From Paracamarosporium sp. OC-R06-R3 (taxonomy: Eukaryota > Ascomycota > Dothideomycetes > Pleosporales > Didymosphaeriaceae): a stretch of 64,000 bases of DNA. The notes beneath the pieces were generated by a model, which was given only the letters and a program-made list of their open reading frames with translations, was not told the origin of the DNA and made no database searches. The translations under genes were made by a program, and so were the position numbers. This document shows, piece by piece, positions 1 to 10,692 of this stretch (its first letter is position 1; each line of letters starts with the position of its first letter). The stretch is taken from positions 62,001-126,000 of the forward strand of contig JACVRA010000113.1 in NCBI GenBank assembly GCA_019828545.1. Reading direction: 5' to 3'.

Positions 1-42
1 TCTAGGATCTATTCATGCAGCTTCCTCCCAACTATCGCAAAT

Positions 43-2508
43 TCACAATTTTGGCCCGCAGCATACACCTCCCTGCCCAACGGTCGCTTCTACTGTCGGC
101 TGGTGGTGCTGCTCACTCACCAAGGTACTCTTGTTAAAGCTCTGCTCACTCGGTGGCACATCCAGTGCAGGGTTTCTCTCAAAAAAGTTGACTGGCTTCA
201 TGTGGATCTTTAGGATCTCGCATGGCATTACAGGGAAGTCCTTTTCAAAAAATTAGTCCTGCTTCCCAGTAAGAGCTGCAAGGCTTACCTCGATTCTTGG
301 CACGTGGTTTATGCCAGCCTGTATGTACAGGACAAAGTCGTCGTCTTTTACGTTCTCTTTGCGGTCTGCCCATGACCTTACACCAGTGCCTCCCCGCGAT
401 TGATTCGTATACCTGCCACCAGCATAGAGTTCGCCGTCACGGTACTTCACAACGTAGATGTTGTGATCAGAGAATTCTGCGCGCTTGTAGTTGAAGCTAT
501 CCTTGTCTGACAAGATCTTCTGGAACGGCGGTGCTTGGATCTTGTACGCTACAGGTTTGCCATTGACGGGGTTACGTTTATTCACGTTTTGAATCTTGAA
601 TGTCCGGTTGTTGTCGTAATCGATATCGTAGCCACCTGATTGCTCAACGACCGTCTCTTTCACATAGTAACCTGTACCGTGAGGATTGAACTCGGACCTC
701 GGCATAGCGAAGGCTTCATCATAGACCAGCCGGTTCTTCTGTCCCTCTAGGAACGGATCCACTCTCAGTGAAAAGATGTGTTGATGGTGGACAGCAAGAA
801 CACCGGGATGAACAACAGTACCGAATTGTACGTCTACGCCTTCATCGATCGGCTGTGTGCTCAGTATACCAGTTGCGCGAATTTCATAGTCGACTTCTCC
901 GGCTTGATTGAATATGAAAGCCAGGATATACTCATAGTTTGATACGGTGATGATTGACTGTAGCACTAATTCCCGCGAACGAGCTACGGCTGCTCGACCA
1001 GTGCGGTAGTTGGTGTGCTTCCAACCGATGCCAGCATCTTGCTCATGGATGCAGACGCAATTCTCCATCGGAATCACGCCGCCTTTGTCGTCAGAGAGTA
1101 CAGCGTTGAGGTAGTATATGGATCCTAAGCAGTCACATCCCAGTTTTAAGTTGTTAGCCATCAGGCCTGCTCCAGCATCTCCCAGGTCAAATGCCGATTT
1201 CTTGTGAAACGGATGTCGAGGGTCCGCGTATGGAATATTCACTAAGTGCAGGAGTACAACGTCAGCTCCAGTACACATCTACATCATACTCGGGAGGCAC
1301 GTACTATCGCTCAAGCTCATTCGATAAAACAAGCTGCGGTTATCGTACCGCACATCGTACAGAACCATGCCTTCGCGTTGGTTGAATCCGACTCTGAATT
1401 TCCACTTTTGCCATTGCAGGACATTGGATGTGCCTTCTGGAATGACAGAGAAACTAGCACCTTCTGGTTGGATCACGTTCAGTGGTTTCAAATCTGTCCT
1501 CAGGTTCTGGTGCTCCGGGATGTACTCGTTCGCTGGGTGAATCGGCCATTTCCCTAAAGGCTTGATCGTGTTATCAGGACCAGTTGGCAAGGTGTCAATG
1601 CGGATGACTTTCATGTTCTCCGTAGTAATGACCGGACTGATTGGTAGTGGTAGCGCATAATGATTGGAATCGGCCTCTGATGGATTGAGTGGGTCCCGCA
1701 TGTACAAGAAACACTGATACAGTCGCTCTTCATCATTGACACCGTCGGAACCTGTAATCATCAGCCTGCTGGGCAGTATATAGTGAGTAAGGAAAATATC
1801 CGAATGCCTCCTCGCACGCTCATGACTCCAGATGTTAGCTCCAAATTAATTTCATAGAGCCCATCTATGCCCCGAACGGCGCAGTACCAGGTTAGAACCT
1901 GGGTAACACAGCGAAAGTCTAGTCGAAGGGATACCTGTCATCCATGGTGGTTTACATAGAGAGCAACGTACCGTAAATCCAGGGGTCGCTGATTATTACT
2001 GTACCCTCTGGAAGCTGTAGTTTTGCGATCGCAGATTTGACGCCCTCGTCTTCAAGCACAATCTTTTCGATGCGCACAATTTCTTCGCCGTCTCCATTTG
2101 CATGAATGAACGGTCCCAAGAGAACGTTGTGTAATACGCGGCCTGAACTGAGGTCGACGATAGCTTCATGGAACTTATTCTGCATAGCCCAAATGTTACC
2201 AGCGATGGACATGACAAGGTTTGCAAGCTTACTGTGTTTCGGATGTAGTAATTCAAGAATGCTTTCCTGCCGATCGAAGGCAGCTGGGTGCCATTATGTT
2301 CTGCCTCCAGATACGGGACAACTTCTGCTTTTGGCGGTTCATGCAGCGTTACTACTTTGAAATGAATTTCTGTGTGCGCTGGCCAAGAAGCCTTGATTAT
2401 GGCTGCTGCGGATGTAAGCTCGTTCTCTGAGAGCGGCGCAAGTGGGTGCGTAGGTACGGCCTTGGTTGGGCGCGTAGCCGGAGAATCGGTGACGGTTTCG
2501 GTCGACAT
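43..2508 (-). CDS. Copper-containing primary amine oxidase, five exons
   Basis: Oxidises primary amines to aldehyde, NH3 and H2O2 with a topaquinone cofactor and one copper. Exons: 2508-2233, 2179-1972, 1751-1305, 1241-289, 240-43; they join in frame to 693 codons plus stop, normal for the family. Seen: cofactor motif S-N-Y-E-Y with modifiable Tyr at about residue 413, copper ligands H-Q-H (about 463 and 465) and a third His in N-H-V-P-R-I-E-D (about 623, at the last splice junction), and the likely catalytic-base Asp in Y-A-D-P (about 317). There is no signal peptide. The protein ends in Pro-Lys-Leu, which resembles a peroxisomal PTS1; fungal amine oxidases are often peroxisomal, so I infer that location weakly. 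Intron 2 (1752-1971) is 220 bases, far longer than the others (48-63). Likely role: use of amines as a nitrogen source. Confidence 0.93.
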
Positions 2509-3830
2509 GGTGATGTTTTATGATTGGCAAAACATCCAACGTCGGAGAAGAAGTGTTCTTAACAGAGGCTCTCAAGCCCGCGGAGGCGAACAGCACTAAG
2601 CATTGCCTAGCGGAGACGTTTGTTGCGATGTTCGCTCTGACGAAGATAAGAAAGTGACAAGCCATTGGTACTTCAGGACAACACACACCATTGGACACAC
2701 CGCATGGACCTAACAGATTGGGCTTAAGGCGCTCTGCGAGGGGTGAATTGTGTGGAGCCAGGAAGCGAGGCAAGTGGCGAGGGAAGCGCTACCCCGCCCT
2801 CCTCCGTGACCGCTCGAGACGCAACCCCACCCGCACACGTGCTCAGTTGGCCGATTTTCTTCTTTCTTCATAGCCCTGGAGTCGGAACAAGGCACCATCG
2901 ATGGGAAGCAAACAGCGCGACAGCGTTTGTAGCGTCTCCGGTCTTCTTGTGCAGCAGGGTGACCTTTGTCCAGTCTTCAGCGACCGCAACTGTTCTTAGG
3001 ACCAGTCCTGTCTGAGTTGGACAACGGCAAGGGGCCGCTGGGAAGCCATATTCAAGGCCATTCATCTCTGTGAGAACTAAACAAGTTGTTCTGACCTCAG
3101 CAATGATCTTTACCGCGAGCCAGGGAACGAGGTTGACACGCCTGCACTCGTAAGCATGCAACGACCACGTCTGAACAGTCGCCTTTTGTCTTCACCTCCA
3201 CCATCGCATGATTCTTTTTATATCCATGACATCGTTGCATGCTATCTGTTTCGTTCGTTCCAATTCGTCGGTTTATCCATGTTTCAGTATACCTCAATTT
3301 GACCAGATATTAATCTATCTTGCACTTGCATCCCGATGCCCAGTCTATGCTCCCCACAAAATCGCCTTTATCACGCACGCGCCCCAGTCACACTCTGCAC
3401 ACTCATTCGTCTGCCTTGAAACATGGTAACCAAAGCCTGCGCTCGGTCCAACTCTTGGATGGCGAACATCATCTACTGAGATTGCTCATCCACACATCCG
3501 TCTTACCATGGCCTTTTTTAATAATCGAGTCACCGCGTTGGCTCTAGAACAGCTGCCGGCTATTACTCTTCGATAGCGGGCGTTGGTTGTCCGTGTTGTG
3601 GCTGGGATATCTGCCGACGGGCTGCGGCAGAAGTAGAAGGCTTTCGATATCTCATAATTTGGGCCGCAACGCACAAGAGATTCCATACGTATACTGTCAT
3701 GTGTCGCAATATACCAGTGTACTTCCGAGGCACTCGAAGTATTTAAGGTCCTAGGAAGAAGATCCAGAAAGAATACGAACGCAGGCAACACCACCCAGCC
3801 ATAATATCATCTCATCAAGCAACTTTGACG
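2509..3830. promoter_or_regulatory. Divergent intergenic region, amine oxidase / LPMO
   Basis: No gene seen in 1.3 kb; the open frames present lack coding character. It must hold the promoters of both flanking genes. A TATTTAAG box lies at 3740-3747, 84 bases before the LPMO start. GATA-factor-type HGATAR sites occur at 2644-2650 (AGATAAG, about 136 bases before the amine oxidase start), 3314-3319 and 3571-3576, roughly the number expected by chance for this length. An E-box CACGTG sits at 2836-2841. Confidence 0.5.
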
Positions 3831-4717
3831 ATGAAGTCCCTCGCTGCTGCCGCTTTTCTTTTCGTCACCCTCGCCGAGGTTGCGCAGGGCCACTGTAATA
3901 AGGGCTTCGTACCATTATCACCACACTTGCTAACAGTCCTATAGACATATTCCAATACCTCACGGCAAACGGTCAGAAGGGCGCCCAATATCAGAACATC
4001 AGGAAGAACACAAACAACAACTCTCCCGTCACGGTGTTGAGCGACTCCAATCTTAGATGCAATGTAGGAGGTGCATCTGGTGCTTCGACGACGACTGTCT
4101 CAGTGGCTGCTGGCTCTTCAATTTCCTTTACAGCCGATCAAGCTGTCTACCACCAAGGTCCCATCTCTTTCTACATGACCAAAGTTTCTGATGCCCCGTC
4201 TGCCGACGGCTCCTCGGACTGGTTCAAGGTAAGCATTCAGACATTCCGTATCTATATTTGTTCTATGCCCTACATTTTTGTCAAATCAAAACCCAGAAAC
4301 CCCAGGTTTATATCCGCATCCTGTTAATGTTTGTTAGATCAAGGAGGTCGGTCCGACATTTAGTGGCGGTCAAGCAAAATGGGACATGAGCCGTAAGCCT
4401 CTCGAAGTTCCCATTCCAGGAAAGCATTGCGCTAACAAAGCTCAGTGACATACTCCGCGACCATTCCAAGCTGCATCGCTCCTGGCGACTACCTTCTCCG
4501 TATCGAACAGCTCGGCATTCACAACCCTGGCTCTCCACCGCAGTTCTACATCTCTTGCGCACAGGTCAAGGTCACTGGTGGAGGCTCAAAAGCCTTGTCG
4601 CCTACCGTCAAGATTCCTGGACACGTAAAGTCTACGGATTCAGGGTATACCGCGAACATCTACAGCCCGGACTTCAAGAGTTACGTTGTTCCCGGACCGA
4701 AGGTAGCGACCTGCTGA
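3831..4717 (+). CDS. Secreted AA9 lytic polysaccharide monooxygenase, four exons
   Basis: Copper enzyme that oxidatively cleaves cellulose or related glucans outside the cell, using O2 or H2O2. Exons: 3831-3894, 3945-4228, 4338-4392, 4446-4717, giving 224 residues. A 20-residue signal peptide ends ...A-Q-G and leaves His as residue 1 of the mature protein (H21), the required first histidine-brace ligand; the first intron splits the codon right after it (mature start H-Y-I-F-Q-Y). The second brace His is H91 in Y-H-Q-G-P, and the axial Tyr is Y169 in Q-F-Y-I-S-C, with conserved H160 and Q167 nearby. Catalytic domain only: no cellulose-binding module or C-terminal linker. Known for the family: copper is essential, which fits the copper transporter and metallothionein a few kb downstream. 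Confidence 0.95.
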
Positions 4718-5651
4718 AAGGATGATGATAGAGGGTGAGAAACTTTGTACTTTGTGGCATATAGTGTGTGCATGTTGCTATAAACGATTACTTAATTCCG
4801 CCCGCAGTCTCTTCAGCTTGTGGTCGACGTAGCTTGCACACATCAATTGTGAAAGTATGCGATGTTCCTTATAAGGCACATGGTACAGTAAGCGACTTGA
4901 GTGCGGCACTCTAATCCACAAAGGTCACGTTCGCACGTTTCCCTGATCTACCCAGCCCTGCGTGCGGGTGCAAACTTGGTGCCGAAGCGGCCCGCTGCAG
5001 GGCAAAGCCACCGGTACCAGAAGCCTCAAGAAGCAGCACTCAGCTTTGGACCCTTGCTCTGGGCGTAGGACGCGAGATTCTGACAATGTGCTCACCAACA
5101 GTAGCATGAACTGGTCGTTAAGCGATCCTAGCTCAAGCCATGGCGTGTTTCGCGCCTCATGAGTGCATATGCGCAAGTTAGTCGATAAGACTCTACAGAA
5201 AAACAGTGTAGCATCAGAGCATTTGCGCGCACTAACAGTGAAGTTGAGTGTTTACGATTCGTCAATCCATCCAGAGTGATACCAACTTCTCGGATTCTAC
5301 GACGCGACTGGTCATCGCACGGTGATTACACACGGGCACAATGCATGTAGAATCCATCCTTTTCCCAGTACAGTTGACCTGTTGCACTTTGCCTCCTGCT
5401 CCTAACAGGCTGGACTCCTCCCTGGCGTGGCTGCCATCTGCGCCGTTCCTTCCTTTCCCGTATCCGATGGGCACACACGGCAACAGCCTCACCTCACCTG
5501 TACACTGCGTATAACCTGCTCATTCCTGCGCGCTCGCCTCCCACTATATCTTACCAACCGCCTTTGCTGCGTTACTCGACCTTATTTCTGCCTGCTTCAC
5601 GTCGACCTTGATTTGCGACCTATTTTAGCCCCTCAAGTTCATTGAACGGCC
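4718..5651. other. Intergenic, LPMO 3' end to copper transporter promoter
   Basis: No convincing gene. Holds the 3' region of the LPMO and the promoter of the Ctr transporter, with pyrimidine-rich DNA from about 5440 to 5650. One TGTGCTCA, the sequence I recall as the Mac1-type copper-starvation site of Aspergillus, lies at 5087-5094, but the same 8-mer also precedes the unrelated peptide transporter, so I place no weight on it. Confidence 0.4.
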
Positions 5652-6660
5652 ATGTCTCACTCCATGGATATGTCCATGTCAGGCATGGTGAGTCTATCTC
5701 CAGTATACAGCATGTGCAATCATCACTGACTTGTTCTGCGCGCTGGCAGGATATGGGCACTGCGACGAGCGCGGCAGCAGCCGCTACGAGCACCGCGATG
5801 AGTGGAATGGACATGGGTGGGATGGACATGGGCGGTGGGGGCGCGAGCGCCTGCAAGATCAGTGTAGGAGGCGTTGATATTTGGCATCCATGGAGCTAAC
5901 ACAATTTTGCAGATGTTGTGGAATTGGTATACCGTCGACACTTGTAAGTCGCTGCCACGCAACGGTGCATCAATATGTATTACGGTCATATCCATGCTTC
6001 TGTCGATACAGCCAGAGAACATGGATTTGAGTGCCATCGGCTTTAGCCTTGCCCACCCGTGGCAATACAGGGCTCTGAGACTCTTACCTAGTGCTACTGT
6101 ATTAGCGGATCTTGACCAGATAGAAACCAGCCATACCGGCGCTCGTGGTGAGACCGTCCGATGTGGATACATATTGACACTATCTAGGCTTTCTCTCTAG
6201 CACATGGCACAATACCTCCAAAGGAATGTTTGCTGGTTCTTGCATCGGCGTCATTCTCCTCGTAATTGCACTCGAGTTCCTCCGACGGGCCGGCAAAGAG
6301 TACGACCGCTACATCATCGCACAATATAAACGTTCGCACGCAAGTCTCAGTCCCAATTCGAGTCCTTCATCTCCCGACGCCGTAAACAAAAGTACAGCGA
6401 GTGCTACAACGCGCGCGGTTCCCCTGCCGCTGTTCCGCCCAAGCATACTCCAACAGGCCATCCGCGCGTTGCTGCACATGTTGCAGTTTGCAGTTGCATA
6501 CTTCATCATGTTGCTAGCCATGTACTACAATGGTTACATCATTATCTGCATCTTCATTGGAGCGTACCTCGGATACTTCATCTTCGGCTGGGAGTCATTC
6601 AACGTGTCACAGGGTGGCAAAGATCGGATGCAAGAAGAGGTGACGGTATGCTGTGGCTAA
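5652..6660 (+). CDS. Ctr-family high-affinity copper transporter, four exons
   Basis: Trimeric plasma-membrane Cu(I) importer. Exons: 5652-5687, 5750-5863, 5913-5943, 6188-6660, giving 217 residues. Seen in order: a methionine-rich N-terminus with repeated M-x-M and M-G-G-M-D-M clusters that capture copper; the conserved K-I-S-M-L-W-N-W segment before TM1; T-C-F-L-S-S after the third junction; TM1 starting G-M-F-A-G-S; a hydrophilic loop; TM2 with the M-x-x-x-M pore motif (M-L-L-A-M); TM3 with G-x-x-x-G (G-A-Y-L-G); and a C-terminal Cys pair (V-C-C-G). Intron 3 is 244 bases, unusually long here; its acceptor is fixed because only the AG at 6186-6187 restores T-C-F-L-S-S. Family members are induced by copper shortage. 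The gene is convergent with the metallothionein. Confidence 0.95.
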
Positions 6661-7116
6661 AGAGGAGCAGGGAAAAACGGCAGGAATGTGAAGACAGTAA
6701 TGCCGATGGCCATCCTCGGTTTGCGCTTCACCAGCCCAGGCACTTGAGTTGTATACCACACAGACATACCAAGTGTCAAATACATAATATTCACTTTCGC
6801 AATGTGTGATGGTCTTCTGGCAACGTTTTTTTGTCACGCAGCGTACATACATACACTCAAGAGTCTGATGCAATCCAGGAAATGTCCACTCATATTTCAA
6901 AGCGGCAAGCAAGATGCTCGCAAATGAATGATAGAAGTATCATGATACACTTTCAATCTCCAGTTGACCCTCCACATATCCCTGCAACCTCTCAACACTG
7001 GTTCGCACTACAAATTTCTATCCACTTCAGTCAGCATTCGCAACCTCTTTATCATGACCAATAAACTTACACTCCACCATAATCAATCCTTCGCTCTTCC
7101 GCTCATAGCGAATGAT
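6661..7116. other. Convergent 3' region
   Basis: Lies between the ends of the copper transporter (+) and the metallothionein (-). No gene seen; AT-rich and probably the overlapping or adjacent 3' untranslated regions of both transcripts. Confidence 0.5.
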
Positions 7117-7249
7117 TTATTTGTGCTGCAAGCAAGTCAGCCTCGACTTTGATCATGGAAGACACATGAGTACGTACAGGGCAGTTTTCGCATCCGCAGC
7201 TAGAACCGCAGTTGCAGGTACCCGAAGAAGCACAGCCGCAGTTACCCAT
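7117..7249 (-). CDS. Copper metallothionein, 26 residues, two exons
   Basis: Binds Cu(I) in a cysteine cluster, buffering and detoxifying cytosolic copper. Exons: 7249-7178 and 7125-7117 with a 52-base intron (donor GTACGT, branch CTGAC, acceptor TTGCAG); the second exon codes only the last two residues and stop. The protein begins M-G-N-C-G-C and carries seven Cys, no aromatic residues, many Gly/Ser and a terminal Lys. Without the initiator Met the Cys sit at 3, 5, 11, 13, 17, 19 and 22, which is the arrangement I know from the Neurospora-type copper metallothionein of almost the same length. A TATATAAA box on the same strand lies at 7400-7393, about 145 bases before the start. It is convergent with the Ctr gene, so importer and buffer are neighbours. 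Confidence 0.93.
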
Positions 7250-7392
7250 GGTGGACTCGTTTAGTTAGACCTCGAAGGTATAAATGTAGATGATAGATGG
7301 TAGATAGCCTGGATGGAGACAAGTCCGTAGATGTTTGAATAAGTCGGGTATTACTGAGGAGAGCAGCGAAGTGCCTCACAATTTTCCCACCC

Positions 7393-7400
7393 TTTATATA
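7393..7400 (-). promoter_or_regulatory. TATA box of the metallothionein
   Basis: TATATAAA on the minus strand, about 145 bases upstream of the metallothionein start codon, followed downstream by pyrimidine-rich leader. A strong TATA box fits an inducible gene. Confidence 0.5.
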
Positions 7401-8296
7401 CCCCTCCCCCTCTGCACTGCGCCGTTTGTGCGGAACGATCCACTCACTCAGACCACACCGCACAAGTGCCTCGCCGCGCCAATCCATGCACGCTGTGCCG
7501 GCTTGCCCCGCGAATGACTTCATTTCTTAGTGCTCATTGGTCGAGTGGGCGACGGGGCGTGGTTTGCGCGGCCGGGTACGAGCCGTGGTCGAGTGCTGGG
7601 CGTTTGGGCCAGACACCTGTGCGGTGGCGAGGGTTTGCAATTGGTGGTGTTACGATGAGCGTAGGGCGTTTGCTTGGAGGGCACTAGGTGGTGAGGGACA
7701 AGGTTTGGCGTGCGTCATTGCGGCGGTGGGGTCGCAAATTGGTTGGTGTTTGGTACGGGGTATGCGGGTGGGTTGTTGAGGGCAGGTGGCGCGATTGGGG
7801 AGGGGGCTTACTTATGAGAACGATTTCCGGCGATGGATGGAAAATCATGTGGTATGCAGGTGATTTTGAGTATGGATTTGTTACGTGTTTCTTTTTACTT
7901 AATCAGCAAGCAACGATACTAATCACGGAATGCTTAATGGCTTTGCCGTCTTTGGTGTGAACATGTGCTACTCCTACGGTATCAAGCATGACAACATTCC
8001 GAAACCTTTAGAACGTAATGAGAACCGAATTTGTGAGGTACTCGAGGAGACGTTTGTATGTTAACTCCCAAAAGAGATGGGCGTTACGAAGGTAGACTGG
8101 ATGAAGAGAGTAGGAGAATCCACGAAATTTTCTGTCTATATATGATAAAGGAAAAGAAAACGAGTTCCGTTTCTAATTTTGGGCGCTCTACTTTATCTGT
8201 GTACCAGGGAAAGGAAGCTTCATGCCTCCCACACATCTGGTAGTGTCTATGATAGCTCTAGATACTCAAATGTATGCATTCGTGAAGCCTATCTGT
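7401..8296. other. Intergenic, metallothionein promoter to transporter 3' end
   Basis: No gene seen. The stretch at about 7530-7810 is markedly G-rich on the plus strand with long but non-protein-like open frames; the rest is ordinary mixed sequence. Confidence 0.4.
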
Positions 8297-10180
8297 TTAG
8301 ACACGCGTCTCAGCCGCCTCTCGAAAATCCTCACTCCGCCGTCCCATTAACTCAAATTCCTCCTCCGCAGCGCTCTCCACATGTACACCTTTCGCTTTTA
8401 CATTCCCACTCTCTACCACACCCCTAAATGTCCAATGGAAGAAGCCACCGGTAGTCGCAGCCGCAACCGCGAGCCCAGCATAAAACCACACCAAATGCGG
8501 ATCCGTACCGAACGGAGCAATGAAGATACCCAGTGCGCTTCCAGCTGCATTCGTTAGGAGGAAAAGAGACATGATAAAGCTCTTCATGTTCTCGGGCGCT
8601 TTCGCATATGCGAGCTCCAAGCCAGTGATGCTAGCGAGGATCTCGCTCAGCGCGACCAACATATACGCTGGCGTTTGCCACGCGACGTGCACTTGGTTTG
8701 GTTCGTACTTGCCCTCAGAAATTTTGCCGGCGTCGCAGTTTGAGGGCTGCGAGTAGCAGGGCGCTGCGGCGTAGATGCGCGATTGTAGGATGGCGGCGTA
8801 GGCCATGCTTAGCGAGGCGATAAACATACCCCAGGTGATGCGTGTGATGGGTGTGAACGCGAGGTGGAGACGAGTGCGGATGAAAGGGTAGATGACGCGA
8901 TCGATAATGGGAATCAGGATTATGAGTGTTATTGGGTTAATGTTTAGAAGAATATCGTTTGGTATGCCATGGAGCTGCATTTGGCCCGCTGATTGATGTC
9001 AGCCTCTGTATTATTTCCACGATGTTGCTAAGTGCTTACCTTGGGAGACAAAATTGTTAATCATCTGCGAAAACGCAAGCCAATAAATTGGAAAGAAAAG
9101 GAAAACTTTGCAAGCCATCAACGCTGTCTTGAGTTCGTCGATAAATCTATCGTCCCATGTTATGCGGTGTTTCTTTTGTCCGGGGCCTTGCAGTGACGGC
9201 TTCGCGCTGTCAAGATCAAATCGATTCCGTGAAGCAATCCAAAGGGCTTTTATGCAGTTTCCTATCACTCCGCCTTGTGGTGGCTTAATCACGTATCTCT
9301 CCCTCCCCGACACAAGAATCCAGAAGCCTACACCAAACATGAGCAGCGGGAGGAGATACGCCGCCCAGAAGCCGACGTGCAGTTCAAGCGTTGTAGTGGC
9401 AATTGCGGATATGGATCCGACGTTGATGCACATGTAAAAGATCATGTAGATGCGCTGCACCGTGACCTCCGGGTCTACTATAACACGCTTGCCGTTTTGA
9501 AGATCTCTAATGAAGGGTTTTGTGGACTGGACTTGCTCTGCAATCAATGGCGAGACGTTGGACTTGATTCCCCCTGTGCCGAGTCCGATGATGATCATAG
9601 CTGAAATCAATCCTGGAAATGCGCCTCCATGCTCGATCGAGTAGGGCAAACTTGTGACAAACAATATAACTATACCGAACATGTACAGAATAGAAAAGTA
9701 TTTGATCGTCAGGTACTTGCCAAGGTACTGATCTGCCACGATGGCACCTAGGGTCGGCGTAATGTAACACCAGAATTGGAAAAAATTTGAAAGTGCGGTT
9801 GCACGGGACTGCTTCAGGCCGAGAGCTCCTGGGAGACCGTTTGAGTCATTGTATTGATTTGCCATGTAGTTTTGGAAGGGTCCAGACAGGCCATAATAGG
9901 CGAATCGTTCGCAGAGTTCCACGATGGCGACAAGGAAAGCACCCCAGGGAAGTTTGTCGGCTACCTTGGGTAGAGTTGCATAGTCGTCTGCTGTTGGTGC
10001 GCTACCGTCCGGATTGGGTCCCGATGATTCCCCATTCTGTCTGCCAATGTGGTCATCTGTTAGATTATGCGACTCAATATCGGTCTCTTTTCCGTGCGCT
10101 GTCAATTCTACGCTTCCATCCTCAGTCTGCGCAACGGATGTGTATGCGCCTCGGTCTTCTCTCCCCCATCCTGACGACAT
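8297..10180 (-). CDS. PTR2: PTR2-type proton-coupled oligopeptide transporter, two exons
   Basis: POT/PTR family symporter importing di- and tripeptides with protons at the plasma membrane. Exons 10180-9040 and 8988-8297 with a 51-base intron, giving 610 residues, typical of fungal PTR2. Seen: an acidic cytosolic N-terminus of about 70 residues; the proton-coupling E-L-C-E-R-F-A-Y-Y-G motif (E-x-x-E-R-F-x-Y-Y) in TM1; G-A-I-V-A-D-Q-Y-L-G-K-Y after TM2; G-L-G-T-G-G-I-K-S-N-V-S in TM4; the long central loop; and, across the splice, N-N-F-V-S-Q-A-G-Q-M leading into TM8. About 12 membrane segments. Such genes are usually under nitrogen control; I see no clear site cluster upstream. Confidence 0.93.
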
Positions 10181-10692
10181 CTCTCGAACAAAGCCCTTCG
10201 ACCACTACCTTAGGTAGCCCAGTGATTCCAAAGCTCTTTTGATTATCCGTTGTTGCAATGGCGCATGCCGGAGCTGAAGGGGCACGGTTATCGAGAGCAG
10301 TCCTTCTAAGAGATGTGCTCAAGCTCCTATTTACAGATTCAGGATATAGCTCAAAAGACTTTCGGTGGCTCCAATATGATGAGAGAAGGCGTATGGTGCT
10401 CTTTCAGATCGATGTTGTTGCGGTGAAGACACGGCGCTAGTTCTTGTAAGACCGAAGGAGTCTCGTCTAGTCCACATTAGGAATTGAATAGATGCACTAG
10501 CCGCAATGTGGCACGTTCGGGGAGTATCGCGATAAGAACCACAACATCTTCTCCCCGAAATGCAACAATATACAGCAATAAGCATGGCCAAAGAGCGAGG
10601 TTAGGAACTTCGCGATCAGAGTGACGTCTAGATTTAGCTACAGTGTAACACAATATATCCATAAGACACAGAGTCGACAGCCCCTGCCTCCA
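10181..10692. other. Intergenic, peptide transporter promoter
   Basis: No gene seen. A TTATCG (CGATAA on the other strand, a GATA-type site) lies at 10288-10293 and a TGTGCTCA at 10314-10321. It also contains the 3' region of the next minus-strand gene's downstream side. Confidence 0.35.

Noticed and set aside
5087..5094. TGTGCTCA, a possible Mac1-type copper site, upstream of the Ctr gene, with GTGCTCA cores also at 2839-2845 and 7530-7536 near the other copper genes
   Set aside because: The exact 8-mer also occurs upstream of the peptide transporter at 10314-10321, and about two copies are expected by chance in 64 kb on both strands. A motif-enrichment test on all copper-responsive promoters would be needed.
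43..7249. Horizontal transfer of the copper block
   Set aside because: No change in intron style, codon use or flanking repeats is visible, and all four families are native to filamentous ascomycetes.
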